Positions 16,479 to 24,750 of a stretch of 64,000 nucleotides of DNA are shown piece after piece. This DNA is from DATCZB01 sp035513215. Its GTDB lineage: Bacteria; Pseudomonadota; Gammaproteobacteria; Steroidobacterales; Rariloculaceae. The stretch spans positions 23,154 to 87,153 of the forward strand of contig DATKCK010000061.1 of NCBI GenBank assembly GCA_035513215.1. The letters run 5' to 3'. Below the pieces are notes generated by a model, which was not told where the DNA came from, did not search any database, and worked only from the letters and a program-made list of their open reading frames with translations. Both the position numbers and the translations under genes were made by a program. Position 1 is the first letter of the stretch, and each line of letters starts with the position of its first letter.

Positions 16479-17705
16479 GTGAATAATCGGCAGGCGGCAG
16501 TTGTGCTGCGCGACATCTCGCCGGCACGGATTTTCGCACGACCAACGGCGGAAGACCTATGGCTGGGACCGACTCGTGAGTCGGTCCTCAGTCTTCTTAT
16601 CATGCCGGCGCAAACGCGCGTGCTGCTCGGTCCTCAGTCGAGCGGCCGGACCACTCTCCTTCGGCATCTCGAGCAGCGCATGTCGGACAGGGCGACGACA
16701 CTGCGCGCGCCCGGACCGCAAACGCTGGGCAAGGGCGTGCTCGAGACGCTGCTCGACTCGGCCGGGCTTGCGGGCGGCGATCTCGGCATGTCCGAGCTGC
16801 GGCGCCTTCTCGGCGTCTACATCGACGAAAGCCTGGCAAAGGGCCGGCGTGTTGTGATCGAGGTCGACGACGCCGACCGCTACAGCGAAGCCGCCTGGAG
16901 GGAGATCGAGCGCCTGCTCGCCGCCGGCAGCGGCGCCCGGCGGCCCGAGCTCCTGCTCTCTCTCGTGCATCTCGACGAGCGCAGCTCGGTGGCCGCATCC
17001 TACGTGCGCGGCCTCGAAGCGCCCGCGCTCGCCGTGATCGACTGGCTCCAGCCGCGCGAGGTCTCGAGCTATTTGCGGTGGCGACTGGATCGATTCGGGC
17101 TCGCCGGCGTCAACTCGCCTTCCGCGACCCGGCTGATCGCTAAGTGCACGAAAGGCTGCTTCGGGGCCATCGACCACATCTGCCAGATGGCGCTGCTGCT
17201 CCTGCGCAAGGACAGCGGCGACCAGATCAGCGTCGCCATCGTCAGCCGCGCGATGCGGCGCTTGCGGGGCGAGCTCGAAGCCGAGGACGGCGTCCTTACG
17301 AAGCCGCCGGCCGCGAGGCTGATCATCTCCGAGGGCGGCAAGGTGATCAGGGAGGCGCAGCTCGGCTTTCGCACGCTGATCGGCCGCAGCCGCGTCAACG
17401 ACATCTGCCTCGACAATGTTTACCTGAGCCGCCACCACGCGGTTCTCGTGCGGGCGCGGGGCGGCTATTACCTGACCGACCTCAACAGCGTCAACGGCGT
17501 CATCGTCAAGGGCGAGCGCGTCGAGGGCGCGCAGATCGAGAGCGGCGAGGTGTTCATGATCGGGCCGTTCCGACTCAAGCTCGAGATTCCGGAGGAGATC
17601 GCCGCGGTCGCGGCCGCCGATCCGGTGCCGCCGAGGCTGGCCGACACCGTGGTGATGCCGGCTCCAGAGCAGCCGGAGCCGGCACAACTCAAGATGATCA
17701 AGTAG
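16479..17705 (+). CDS. P-loop (ExeA-like) ATPase fused to an FHA domain, with altered Walker A
   Basis: A 408-residue cytosolic protein. Residues 30-265 resemble the AAA ATPase of ExeA/GspA-type proteins: Walker A-like GPQSSGRT at 51-58 and Walker B VVIEVDDAD at 125-133. Residues 280-370 form an FHA phosphothreonine-binding domain with GRS (302-304), SRHH (317-320) and LNSVNG (335-340). The P-loop lysine is replaced by Arg57, so ATP hydrolysis may be lost or altered. ExeA relatives help insert secretin assemblies. No kinase, phosphatase or secretin gene is adjacent. It is divergent from ccmA. Confidence 0.8.
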   Translation: MNNRQAAVVLRDISPARIFARPTAEDLWLGPTRESVLSLLIMPAQTRVLLGPQSSGRTTLLRHLEQRMSDRATTLRAPGPQTLGKGVLETLLDSAGLAGGDLGMSELRRLLGVYIDESLAKGRRVVIEVDDADRYSEAAWREIERLLAAGSGARRPELLLSLVHLDERSSVAASYVRGLEAPALAVIDWLQPREVSSYLRWRLDRFGLAGVNSPSATRLIAKCTKGCFGAIDHICQMALLLLRKDSGDQISVAIVSRAMRRLRGELEAEDGVLTKPPAARLIISEGGKVIREAQLGFRTLIGRSRVNDICLDNVYLSRHHAVLVRARGGYYLTDLNSVNGVIVKGERVEGAQIESGEVFMIGPFRLKLEIPEEIAAVAAADPVPPRLADTVVMPAPEQPEPAQLKMIK

Positions 17706-17721
17706 ACGGCATCTCGCGGCC

Positions 17722-19134
17722 TCAGAGCGTGCCGGGTAGCGTCCAGCCCGCGTACCAGAGATCCAACCCGTCCGGATTGACGGCGCCGGCGTAATCCGTC
17801 ACGTCAAAAAAGGCCGGATCGGCCACGCTTTCGGCGTAGGTCGTGTTGATCGCTGCGATGTCGAGGTCTCCAACGGCCGAGGCCTCGGCAGCCTGGCTCG
17901 CGTAGTTCGCGTCGAGCTGCACGTCGGCGATCGGCGCCGGGATCAGGTTGACATCGCCGGACGTGTCGCAGTCGGCCACCGGATTCGTGAAGGCGAGATA
18001 AGTCAGTGGCGGCTGGGCGGCATTGACCGAGTTAATGCATGTGGTTGCGCCGGCGAAGCCAGAGTCATAGGTGAACACCGAGTGGTGCAGGAACCCGCCG
18101 GAAGACGCCTTGAAGACCAGCAGCGTCGATTGCGCGCCGTTGCCGATGAAGGTGCCATTGGCGATCGTGGGCTTCGAGTAGAAGTCGAGCGTGCCTTCGG
18201 TGTCCGCTTCGATCGCGTTGCCGTTCGTCGCGGCGCCCTGGATCGCGAGCACATACTGCAGATTACCCTGCCAGCCCTCGTCCCAGTCGACCGTGTCGTC
18301 GAGGTTGCTGGTCAGCACCAGGTACTTGCCGCTGACGGCGCCCCCGTAGAACTCGATACCGTCGTCGGCGTTGTCGTGGATCTGGATGTACTCGAGCGTC
18401 GTGCCGGAACCGACACCGACGAGCGAGATGCCGTTGATCTCGTTGCCGACGGCGAACTCGAACCCGCCTTCGGTCACGATCACGTAGCGCAGGGTGCCGC
18501 TGTCGTCATCGGCCGTGTAGCCGCCGGCGAAACCCGACTCGCCCTCGGAGTCGATGTTGCAGGCGACGGCGCCCTGGTTCGCCAGCAGGCATTCGTTATG
18601 CAGCCCATAGCCGTGAATGAGCAGGCCGCCCCATTCGCCGGCGCCCACGTAGTCGTCGTCGTCGGAGCTGAAGATGATCGGATCAGCGGCCGTGCCGATG
18701 GCCTGGATCTGCGAGCCGCGCGTGATGATCATGTTCGCGAAGCTGCCGGTCTGCCCCTTGATCTCGGTTCCGGCTTCGATCGTCAGAATAGCGTTGACGA
18801 CGGGCTCGTTGTTCCCGAGCGTGCCTTCGATGACCGACATTTCCTCGTTACCGTTGCCGACCGTGACCGTGCCGTCCATATACCAGATCTTGTCGCTGGT
18901 AAGCGTTCGGCTCTGCATTATCGACGAGGGGAGCTGACAGACGTCGTTACCGCTGCTGTCGTGGGGCCGCGCGGAGGCCCAGGTCGGGCAGTTCGAGGTC
19001 GTGCCGCCGCCACCGCCGCCGCCGGTGGTGGTGCTCGTGATATTGATGACCGCCTCGTCGCCGTCCGTGCAGCCGTACAGCCCGCCCGCTGCAACCAGCA
19101 GCATCGATGCGAGCGACAATCCTTTCGTGTTCAT
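17722..19134 (-). CDS. Outer-membrane lipoprotein with predicted beta-helix, partner of the TonB receptor
   Basis: A 470-residue lipoprotein. The signal ends at GLYGC (Cys about 22), followed by a seven-glycine linker (about 38-44), and then a repetitive domain with TIEAGTEIKG, YIQIHDNADDGIEFYGG and DDTVDWDEGWQGN that looks like a right-handed parallel beta-helix. Acidic clusters (SSDDDD) could bind calcium. Similar proteins lie beside large TonB-dependent receptors in marine bacteria, sometimes annotated misleadingly as multidrug transporters. GGAG precedes the ATG at 19134. It lies 91 bp downstream of the receptor gene. A surface ligand-capture role is inference. Confidence 0.75.
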   Translation of the reverse strand: MNTKGLSLASMLLVAAGGLYGCTDGDEAVINITSTTTGGGGGGGTTSNCPTWASARPHDSSGNDVCQLPSSIMQSRTLTSDKIWYMDGTVTVGNGNEEMSVIEGTLGNNEPVVNAILTIEAGTEIKGQTGSFANMIITRGSQIQAIGTAADPIIFSSDDDDYVGAGEWGGLLIHGYGLHNECLLANQGAVACNIDSEGESGFAGGYTADDDSGTLRYVIVTEGGFEFAVGNEINGISLVGVGSGTTLEYIQIHDNADDGIEFYGGAVSGKYLVLTSNLDDTVDWDEGWQGNLQYVLAIQGAATNGNAIEADTEGTLDFYSKPTIANGTFIGNGAQSTLLVFKASSGGFLHHSVFTYDSGFAGATTCINSVNAAQPPLTYLAFTNPVADCDTSGDVNLIPAPIADVQLDANYASQAAEASAVGDLDIAAINTTYAESVADPAFFDVTDYAGAVNPDGLDLWYAGWTLPGTL

Positions 19135-19225
19135 TAACAAGCTCCTACCGTTTACTCAATCACTACCGCAGATAATTCGAAGATCCGACGACCGCGCGTT
19201 CATGCGTTCATCCGCAGGCGTCGGA

Positions 19226-22200
19226 CTAGAAACTCCAATCGACACCGGCCTGGAACCGCTGGCCGGTCTTGTACCGCTGAAAGATGCGTCCGCCCTGCGT
19301 GTACTCGATCTCAGAGTCCAGCAGATTCTCGACCTTGACGCGGAAAATCAGCGCCTCGTTGATGTAGTACCTGTAATTGAAGTCGACATCGAGACGCGGC
19401 TGCTGGATGACATCGGGCTGGCCTGAGACGCCGACGTCGACGATGGTGTCGCCGCTCTGATTGAACAGAATGGTGAACTCCTGCCCGTTGCTGATGTCGT
19501 CATAACCCAGGATCACATTGATGCTGTAGTCCGGAGCGCCCTGAAGCGCGCGGGTCTCGCCTCCGATCAGCGTCACTTCCGAATCGATCGCACTAGTGTT
19601 GGCGGCCAGAAACAGGCTTTTCGTGAACGCAGCGTTCAGAGCAAAGTCCTTTCTGACGTCTATCTCGATACCCTTGATCTCCGCCGCATTCGCATTCTGG
19701 AAGGTTCGGGAGTTACCGGCCGTGCCCGATGCCGGCTGGACGACGCGCTCGATGGGGTCGTCGAGATCCTTGTAGAACAGCGCAACGCTGATCGACTCCC
19801 GGCTGGACCAGTACTTCTCCCAGCGCACGTCGTAATTGCTCACGTCCGACACCCTGAGATTGGGATTGCCGCGCACCCGAAAGTTGAATTCAGCGTCGTA
19901 GAACGTCGCGTTCGAGGTTTCCTTCAGGTCGGGCCGGGCGACGGTCCGCGAGGCCGAGAACCGGATCTGCTGATCGCCGGACCAATACCAGTTGAAGTTG
20001 AATGCGGGCAGCGTCGACGCCTCCTCGACCAACGAGCGCACGGGCGTCTGAGCGCCCTGCAGGCTGAACGTGTCCGTCGCCTGCTCGAAATCCTCGCGGC
20101 GGACACCGACGACGAACTGATACTTGCTGTTGAACAGCGCGTCGTAGGAGACATAGACGCTATTCAGCGTCATCTCGGCCTCATAGCTGTCGCTCGCGAG
20201 CGTCTTGTCGCTGAAGTCGAATCCCGTCGAAATATCGCCCGTGATCGTGCTGTCATTGATGACGTCGTTGAAGCTCAGGTTCGGGGCGTTATTGAAATCG
20301 GCGTCGAAGAATCCGCCGATAAATCCGTAACTGTTCGAGTCCGAATCGCGCTCGCGCGAGATCGCCTGAGCGCCGAATTGGAGCCGGGCCTCGACGTTGC
20401 TGCCCGGTAAGTAGTATTCGACGTCGGAGGAAAAATCGAGATTGTCGTCGACCAGGTCGTCGTAGCGACGGACCAGGTCCACTGATTGCAGGTCGTAGAT
20501 GTCATCGTCACCGATCTGGATGAAGCGAACGTCGCGCCGGTCCGGTGCGTAGCGTGTCGCTTGGCTCACGGTGCCCTGCCAGTTCGCGGACCACTGATCC
20601 CTTGAGCCGAGAATGTGACTGCCCGTGAACTGCTGGGAAACGTATTGACGCTCCTCCCACTCGATCGACCAGTTGATCGCGGGATCCAGCTCGTCGCCGT
20701 CGATGCCGTCGGACCGCTGCCCCGACTGTGTCGTCGAGCGCGTCAGGATCGTATTGGATTTGTAGCTGCTGTGGTTCCGGTTGAAGCCCAGCACTACCAG
20801 CCCGTGAAGGTCGATATTGTTATCGTTCTCGGAGAACGTGTAATCGTCGAGTGTCTGCGAAGCGTTGGCGCCGCCGTAGCTGCGGCGTATCCCGTCTTCC
20901 TTTTCCTTCCATTCGTTCTTCAGGCTCGCGGCGACGAAATAGCCGAAGTCGGCCTCGAGGTCATCGAGCGCATGCAGATCACCGTAGCTGACGCTCATCG
21001 ACAGGTCCGGCCTGGCGGTCGTCGTGCCGATGTCCATGCCATCGATGAGTGTCAGGCCTGCGATCCGGCCCAGCTCGCGCCGAACGGATTCATCGTATAC
21101 GTCCGTGTCGGTATAGGCGCGTTGAGCATTCAGAGCCTCCGCGACTGCCCAGGCGACGACGGGCCGCTCACGCGAGCCATCGTCGATGCCGAAGAAGTCC
21201 CAGTCGCCGCTGATCGGATCGGTCCATGCGTCTTCGCCGGTGGCCCCATCGGTGTAACCGATCCCGAAGGAGAACTTGCCGTTAGCCTCGTTCGGGAAGG
21301 TGCGCGTCGTGATACGAATGTTTCCGCCGGTGCTCTCGCCCGAGATCGGCGCGATAAAGCTCTTGCCGACGTAGAGCCGGTCGATCATGCTGCTCGGGAA
21401 GAGATCGAGCGGCACGGTCCGCTTGGTTGGATCGGTGCTCGGCATCGACGCCCCGTTCAGGCTGGTCGAGATGTAGCGGTCGCCGAGACCTCGCACGAAC
21501 ACGAATTTGCCGTCCTGAACCGTCACCGCCGGCACACGCAGCACGGATGCCGCGATATCCGTGTCGCCGAAGCGCACGATCTGCTCGTTGTCGAGTGCAT
21601 CGACGATTTCAACCGAGAAACGCTCAGTCGTCTGCTGCGTGCCCTCTATAAGGGCCGAGCCGACGACTACGACCTCCTCCATCGGCGCGGCGCCGGCCAC
21701 GGCCTGCGCGCCGCCCAGCTCGAGGTCAGAAGCGAGAACGACGTTGGCAATGACACGAAAGTCCGAGAGTTCCTGGCTACCGAAACCGGAGCGGCTCGCG
21801 ACGAGCCGGTAACGACCGCGCGGCGCCTCGATCGAAAACCGGCCGTTTGCATCGGTTTCGGCGGATCGCGTCAGGCCGTCGATCAGCTGTACCGTGGCGC
21901 CCGCGATCGGGGCCCCGTTCGCGGTAACCTGGCCCTGCACGGTACCCGTCGCCGCCTGCACGAGCTGCGCCGCCGTCTCCGTGACGTCGTAAGTCTCAAC
22001 CGCGACGGCCGGAGCGCTCGTGTTTGTCAGATCGACCGTGACATCGGCGAGCTGGTTGCGGGTCGATGCAAAACGAAATGTGTGGACCGCGTTGCCGCCT
22101 TCCGTGATCTGGATGCTGTGCTGGCCGGCGCCGAGATCGAAGAAAGCCATCCCGCTGCTGCCGATCACCCGGGTCTCGCTACCGTCGAGGACGAGGCTGA

Positions 22201-22342
22201 TGCGCTCGGCCGGCGCCCCGTCGCGAAGAACCTGGATGGAGAGCTCATCTTCGGCGGCGGCCGCGCCGCCAACGAGGGCCACGATAGCCGCGGCCAGGCC
22301 GTTGAACGGCATTTTCAGGGACACTGTCTTTTGCATCGACAT
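19226..22342 (-). CDS. TonB-dependent outer-membrane receptor with N-terminal carboxypeptidase-regulatory-like domain
   Basis: A 1038-residue protein. A signal peptide ends near GGAAAA (about 32). Residues 33-120 are a beta-rich module, 130-210 a CarboxypepD_reg-like domain (VQGQVTANGAPIAGATVQLIDG, TDANGRFSI), then EEVVVVG (TonB-box-like, about 222), a plug (VRGLGDRYISTSLNGASMPSTDP) and a large beta-barrel ending in the aromatic AGVDWSF. It imports a large or scarce ligand using TonB energy. ATG 22342 follows GAGAG. It lies between the atypical response regulator upstream and the lipoprotein downstream, all on one strand. The ligand is not deducible. Confidence 0.88.
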   Translation of the reverse strand: MSMQKTVSLKMPFNGLAAAIVALVGGAAAAEDELSIQVLRDGAPAERISLVLDGSETRVIGSSGMAFFDLGAGQHSIQITEGGNAVHTFRFASTRNQLADVTVDLTNTSAPAVAVETYDVTETAAQLVQAATGTVQGQVTANGAPIAGATVQLIDGLTRSAETDANGRFSIEAPRGRYRLVASRSGFGSQELSDFRVIANVVLASDLELGGAQAVAGAAPMEEVVVVGSALIEGTQQTTERFSVEIVDALDNEQIVRFGDTDIAASVLRVPAVTVQDGKFVFVRGLGDRYISTSLNGASMPSTDPTKRTVPLDLFPSSMIDRLYVGKSFIAPISGESTGGNIRITTRTFPNEANGKFSFGIGYTDGATGEDAWTDPISGDWDFFGIDDGSRERPVVAWAVAEALNAQRAYTDTDVYDESVRRELGRIAGLTLIDGMDIGTTTARPDLSMSVSYGDLHALDDLEADFGYFVAASLKNEWKEKEDGIRRSYGGANASQTLDDYTFSENDNNIDLHGLVVLGFNRNHSSYKSNTILTRSTTQSGQRSDGIDGDELDPAINWSIEWEERQYVSQQFTGSHILGSRDQWSANWQGTVSQATRYAPDRRDVRFIQIGDDDIYDLQSVDLVRRYDDLVDDNLDFSSDVEYYLPGSNVEARLQFGAQAISRERDSDSNSYGFIGGFFDADFNNAPNLSFNDVINDSTITGDISTGFDFSDKTLASDSYEAEMTLNSVYVSYDALFNSKYQFVVGVRREDFEQATDTFSLQGAQTPVRSLVEEASTLPAFNFNWYWSGDQQIRFSASRTVARPDLKETSNATFYDAEFNFRVRGNPNLRVSDVSNYDVRWEKYWSSRESISVALFYKDLDDPIERVVQPASGTAGNSRTFQNANAAEIKGIEIDVRKDFALNAAFTKSLFLAANTSAIDSEVTLIGGETRALQGAPDYSINVILGYDDISNGQEFTILFNQSGDTIVDVGVSGQPDVIQQPRLDVDFNYRYYINEALIFRVKVENLLDSEIEYTQGGRIFQRYKTGQRFQAGVDWSF

Positions 22343-22464
22343 CAATTCACTCTCTGGTTCCGGGGCGCGCGAAGAACACCGGCGCAGGTATTGGCGAAGG
22401 ACAGACGGTAAGGCCCTCGTGTTGACGAAATATGAAGGCCAGGTTTCAGATTTATTACGCCCAT

Positions 22465-23154
22465 TCAGGCTCGCGCCGCCGGCTCGTCCGCGCGCAGGCG
22501 GTAGCCGAAGCCGCGCACCGTTTGAATCATGTCCTCGCAGCGAAACGGCTCGAGCTGCTGGCGCAGGCGCCGAACATGCACGTCGACTGTGCGGTGACCG
22601 GCCCTGACGTTACTCGACCAGGCGCGGGCCAAGAGTTCGTTGCGGCTGAAAACGCGGCCCTGGTTCTCGAGCAGGAACGCGAGCAGCCGGAACTCAGTCG
22701 GCGCGAGCTCGAGGTTGTTCTCCCTGATCCAGACTCGATGCGAACGGCGATCGAGTGCGACCGGTCCGGCCGTCAGACGCTGATCTCGGGGAACGGCCTG
22801 AGGCCGCGACAGGCAGGCATTGAGCCGCACCAGCAGCTCGTCGCCGTTGAGAGGAACGCGGATGCAGTCGTCGGCGCCGTACTCGAGGGCGCGTACCGCC
22901 GCGCTGTAGTCGGCCTGGTCGGCCAGAACGATGACACGGACGTCCCTGCCGGCCGCGTTGCGCTTGAGCCAGAGCAGCGAGTCCGAGACCGGACGCAGTG
23001 CCTCCCAGGCGATCAGGGCCGCGTCAGGGCTGCCGAGATCGGTCAGGCTGAGCTCGCGCGTCTCGGCAAGCTTGAAGTTCTCGCCCGCCAGCAGCGTCCT
23101 GACGTCCTTCTGGACGCGAGTATCGGCATGCACGAGCAGTACGGATTTGGTCAT
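22465..23154 (-). CDS. OmpR/PhoB-family transcription factor with receiver lacking phosphorylation residues
   Basis: A 229-residue protein with an N-terminal receiver fold (1-115) and a C-terminal winged helix (about 130-222, TVDVHVRRLRQQLE...VRGFGYRL). Aligned by eye to PhoB, the acidic pair is replaced (VHAD for VEDE), the phospho-acceptor Asp is Ala49 (LIAW for LLDW), the switch Thr is Ala78 and the conserved Lys is Val100. It therefore cannot be phosphorylated in the usual way and is probably controlled by dimerisation, ligand or level. No histidine kinase is adjacent. It is followed after 122 bp by the TonB receptor, its likely target. Confidence 0.88.
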   Translation of the reverse strand: MTKSVLLVHADTRVQKDVRTLLAGENFKLAETRELSLTDLGSPDAALIAWEALRPVSDSLLWLKRNAAGRDVRVIVLADQADYSAAVRALEYGADDCIRVPLNGDELLVRLNACLSRPQAVPRDQRLTAGPVALDRRSHRVWIRENNLELAPTEFRLLAFLLENQGRVFSRNELLARAWSSNVRAGHRTVDVHVRRLRQQLEPFRCEDMIQTVRGFGYRLRADEPAARA

Positions 23155-23251
23155 CTGCCGGGCTCACGAACCATGCCCTGCAGTGGACCAAGGATTTATT
23201 GCAGATCCATTACCGACTTGTGATCGATACGTTACACCCGGCTCGAGGCCG

Positions 23252-23467
23252 CTACTTGCCGATTCTGGCAATCAGGGCCAGCGCGCTGATCGTCAGGCCG
23301 ACGATGAAGACGAGCAGGAGGATCTTCTGAAGCGTGTCGCTGAACACATCCTCGGGAATGACCTCGAAAACGAGGAGGATTGCGAGGCCGGCGACGAGCA
23401 CGACCGTGATGGAGACGGTCAATTTCGCGATTCCGGTCAGCCCGCTCCCCAACTTGTGCTCTTCCAT
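23252..23467 (-). CDS. Small two-helix membrane protein next to the att site
   Basis: A 71-residue protein with two transmembrane segments (about 17-37 and 46-68) separated by EVIPEDVFSDTLQK. I recognise no family. ATG 23467 follows GGGAG at good spacing; a GTG at 23470 is the alternative. The left copy of the att repeat lies only 19 bp upstream of its start. Before the element inserted, this gene would have stood directly downstream of tRNA-Leu and may have relied on its promoter. Confidence 0.7.
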   Translation of the reverse strand: MEEHKLGSGLTGIAKLTVSITVVLVAGLAILLVFEVIPEDVFSDTLQKILLLVFIVGLTISALALIARIGK

Positions 23468-23485
23468 CACATGCTCCCTGATCGG

Positions 23486-23502
23486 TGGTGCCCAGGGCCG
23501 GA
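23486..23502. repeat. Left att repeat (17 bp, displaced tRNA-Leu 3' end)
   Basis: Identical over 17 bp to 33453-33469, the 3' end of tRNA-Leu on the minus strand. The identity stops abruptly on the inner side (CCCC versus TTCG), marking the junction of element and chromosome. No tRNA body is attached to this copy. Confidence 0.92.
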
Positions 23503-23547
23503 CCCCAAAATGCGCAAAACCGTTGGGTTTGCTGGGTTAAATCTGCC

Positions 23548-23642
23548 CGATACCCCCGCCGATACCCCCGTACGTTTGACGTACGCATTGTTTAGCAAAG
23601 CTAAGTAATGCCTGCCCTAAAAAATACTTAACAAACGATATG
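23548..23642. promoter_or_regulatory. Left arm-type integrase sites and shared end motif
   Basis: Two CGATACCCCC copies lie at 23548-23557 and 23560-23569, spaced 12 bp. They are followed directly by a palindrome, CGTACGT-TTG-ACGTACG, at 23569-23585. At 23628-23642, TTAACAAACGATATG matches TTGACAAACGATGTG near the right end with two transitions. These fit arm-type binding sites for the island integrase and perhaps an excision factor or host-factor site. Confidence 0.6.
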
Positions 23643-23706
23643 GTGTTGATCGCTTGGTGCTCCTACAGTCCCCCGAGAAGCTCGACAGGAGGTATGACAC
23701 TCGGAT

Positions 23707-23749
23707 AAAAAAAATGCCGCGCAATGGGTCGGAAGCCCGCGCGGCATTT
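23707..23749 (-). terminator. Intrinsic terminator facing the chromosome
   Basis: Perfect 11-bp arms (AAATGCCGCGC at 23712-23722 and GCGCGGCATTT at 23739-23749) around a 16-nt loop. On the minus strand the stem is followed by eight T residues, so it ends leftward transcripts. It may shield the flanking membrane-protein gene from island transcription, or end an unrecognised minus-strand RNA. Confidence 0.8.
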
Positions 23750-24055
23750 GTGTATCGGAACGGACAGAGTCTAGCTCGAATCAGAGCACATTCCAACCCG
23801 TTCCCCGTCGTCGCAGTCATTCGGTCATGAGTACGTTCGAGGCGCGTCGGTTATCGAAACAGCTTCGCCTTGATGGTCCGCGCCGTCGGAGTTCCGGCAC
23901 CAGAGGTATTCCCTCGTGACCCGCCCGGCGCCACCGAGCAGAGACAAGCTCGGCAGGACTGGCGAAGCCCAATGCCCGATGAAGGGATGCCGCTAACGGG
24001 CAAGGTGAGCGAACTGTACGCACCTGCGGACGTGAATATGTGCAGATGGGGCCCG

Positions 24056-24121
24056 ACGTGAAGGCCGTAAAGCTTCCCTTGGTCTACCAGACCGCTAAGG
24101 GGAAGCTTTACCCACGTGAAG
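24056..24121. repeat. 45-nt near-perfect hairpin flanked by 8-bp direct repeats
   Basis: GTAAAGCTTCCC (24067-24078) pairs perfectly with GGGAAGCTTTAC (24100-24111). Inside, GGTCT-ACC-AGACC (24081-24093) forms a second stem. No T-run follows on either strand, so it is not a simple terminator. ACGTGAAG occurs on both sides (24056-24063 and 24114-24121), like a target duplication around a tiny palindromic insertion. A 32-residue frame runs through it, so an in-frame palindromic insertion is also conceivable. Confidence 0.6.
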
Positions 24122-24206
24122 CCCACATCAAAGAATGTAAATGAAGTGCAAGACGTTTAGGACATCGACGGGGTTAGGGGTCCCCGTCGTACAGGAGAAC
24201 CGACAG

Positions 24207-24422
24207 ATGAGTAAGAGAGCAGAGTTTTCGACCAGAGGCAGTAGGACAGGCAATACCCGCAGGATGCGTATTTACTCCTTGCACGACGACCAGGTCGAGA
24301 TCATCCAGGCCGCGTTAGACCATGCTCGCCGCGAATCGAACACGGAGTTCGACTCCGTCGCGTTGACCAACATCTGTTTACACTATCTGTCGTCTGCCCC
24401 GCGATTTGACGAACGCGATTAA
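24207..24422 (+). CDS. Small island protein of unknown function
   Basis: A 71-residue protein with a basic N-terminus (MSKRAEFSTRGSRTGNTRRM), then a strand RIYSLHDDQ and two helices (EIIQAALDHARRES, FDSVALTNICLHYL). The short basic-strand plus two-helix layout recalls ribbon-helix-helix or small DNA-binding proteins, but I do not recognise the family. CAGGAG lies 7 nt before ATG 24207, which supports translation and rejects an upstream in-frame ATG at 24141. First clear gene of the rightward island cluster, it could be its regulator; this is inference from position only. Confidence 0.7.
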   Translation: MSKRAEFSTRGSRTGNTRRMRIYSLHDDQVEIIQAALDHARRESNTEFDSVALTNICLHYLSSAPRFDERD

Positions 24423-24743
24423 GTATCTGATTCGATTGCAATTAATTGCATGGGCGGTAAAGGTTTAGGTCTATCAGAATGGCGTTTTTCGCACTGGCCA
24501 GGAGCGGGAAAGGTGTCAGGCTGGCACCTATCAGGGTGGCAGTATGTCACCGGTCCCACTATGGGACCTCAGACCGGGGACCAAGTGTTGTGGGAGCACT
24601 TGCCTACCGGCGATAACGTAATTGTCTACTGCTATCAGAACCCCCTTTTTCGAGTAACCGATCCTGACTCCTACCGGTCAAATCTGCCGGTAGGGTTGAG
24701 CTGCATTGCGTGCTGTTGAGTCCAGAGATTGGAGGGTCTAGAA
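24423..24743. other. Inverted-repeat-rich non-coding segment, candidate cis-acting region
   Basis: The stretch holds a 14-bp perfect palindrome (TGCAATTAATTGCA, 24437-24450), a 7-bp stem hairpin (GGTCCCA-CTA-TGGGACC, 24552-24568) and an 8-bp stem hairpin (CCTACCGG/CCGGTAGG, 24670-24694). A further CCTACCGGC lies at 24603-24611, and CTATCAG occurs three times. An open frame at 24450-24719 spans most of it but lacks a ribosome site and family resemblance. Position ahead of the packaging genes suggests an operator, replication or packaging signal. Confidence 0.45.
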
Positions 24744-24750
24744 ATGTTGT

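Larger units (their letters stand above)
23503..24206. other. Non-coding left flank of the island
   Basis: I see no convincing gene in these 704 bp. The stretch holds integrase arm-type sites, an intrinsic terminator facing left, and a 45-nt hairpin flanked by an 8-bp direct repeat. Short frames exist, such as a 30-residue frame at 23827-23919 and a 32-residue frame at 24046-24144 that reads through the hairpin, but neither has a clear ribosome site or family match. Confidence 0.5.

Noticed and set aside
16557..17687. 376-residue frame antisense to the FHA protein
   Set aside because: Shadow frame with no protein-like features.
23851..24126. 91-residue minus-strand frame that could precede the leftward terminator
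   Set aside because: GTG start without ribosome site and low-complexity, non-protein-like sequence; the terminator may serve an RNA or act as insulation.
24046..24144. 32-residue frame through the large hairpin
   Set aside because: Weak start context, and half of it is the palindrome itself; kept only as a note in the hairpin entry.
24450..24719. 89-residue open frame in the island left region
   Set aside because: No ribosome site, no family resemblance, and its DNA is dominated by hairpins and palindromes; annotated as non-coding.
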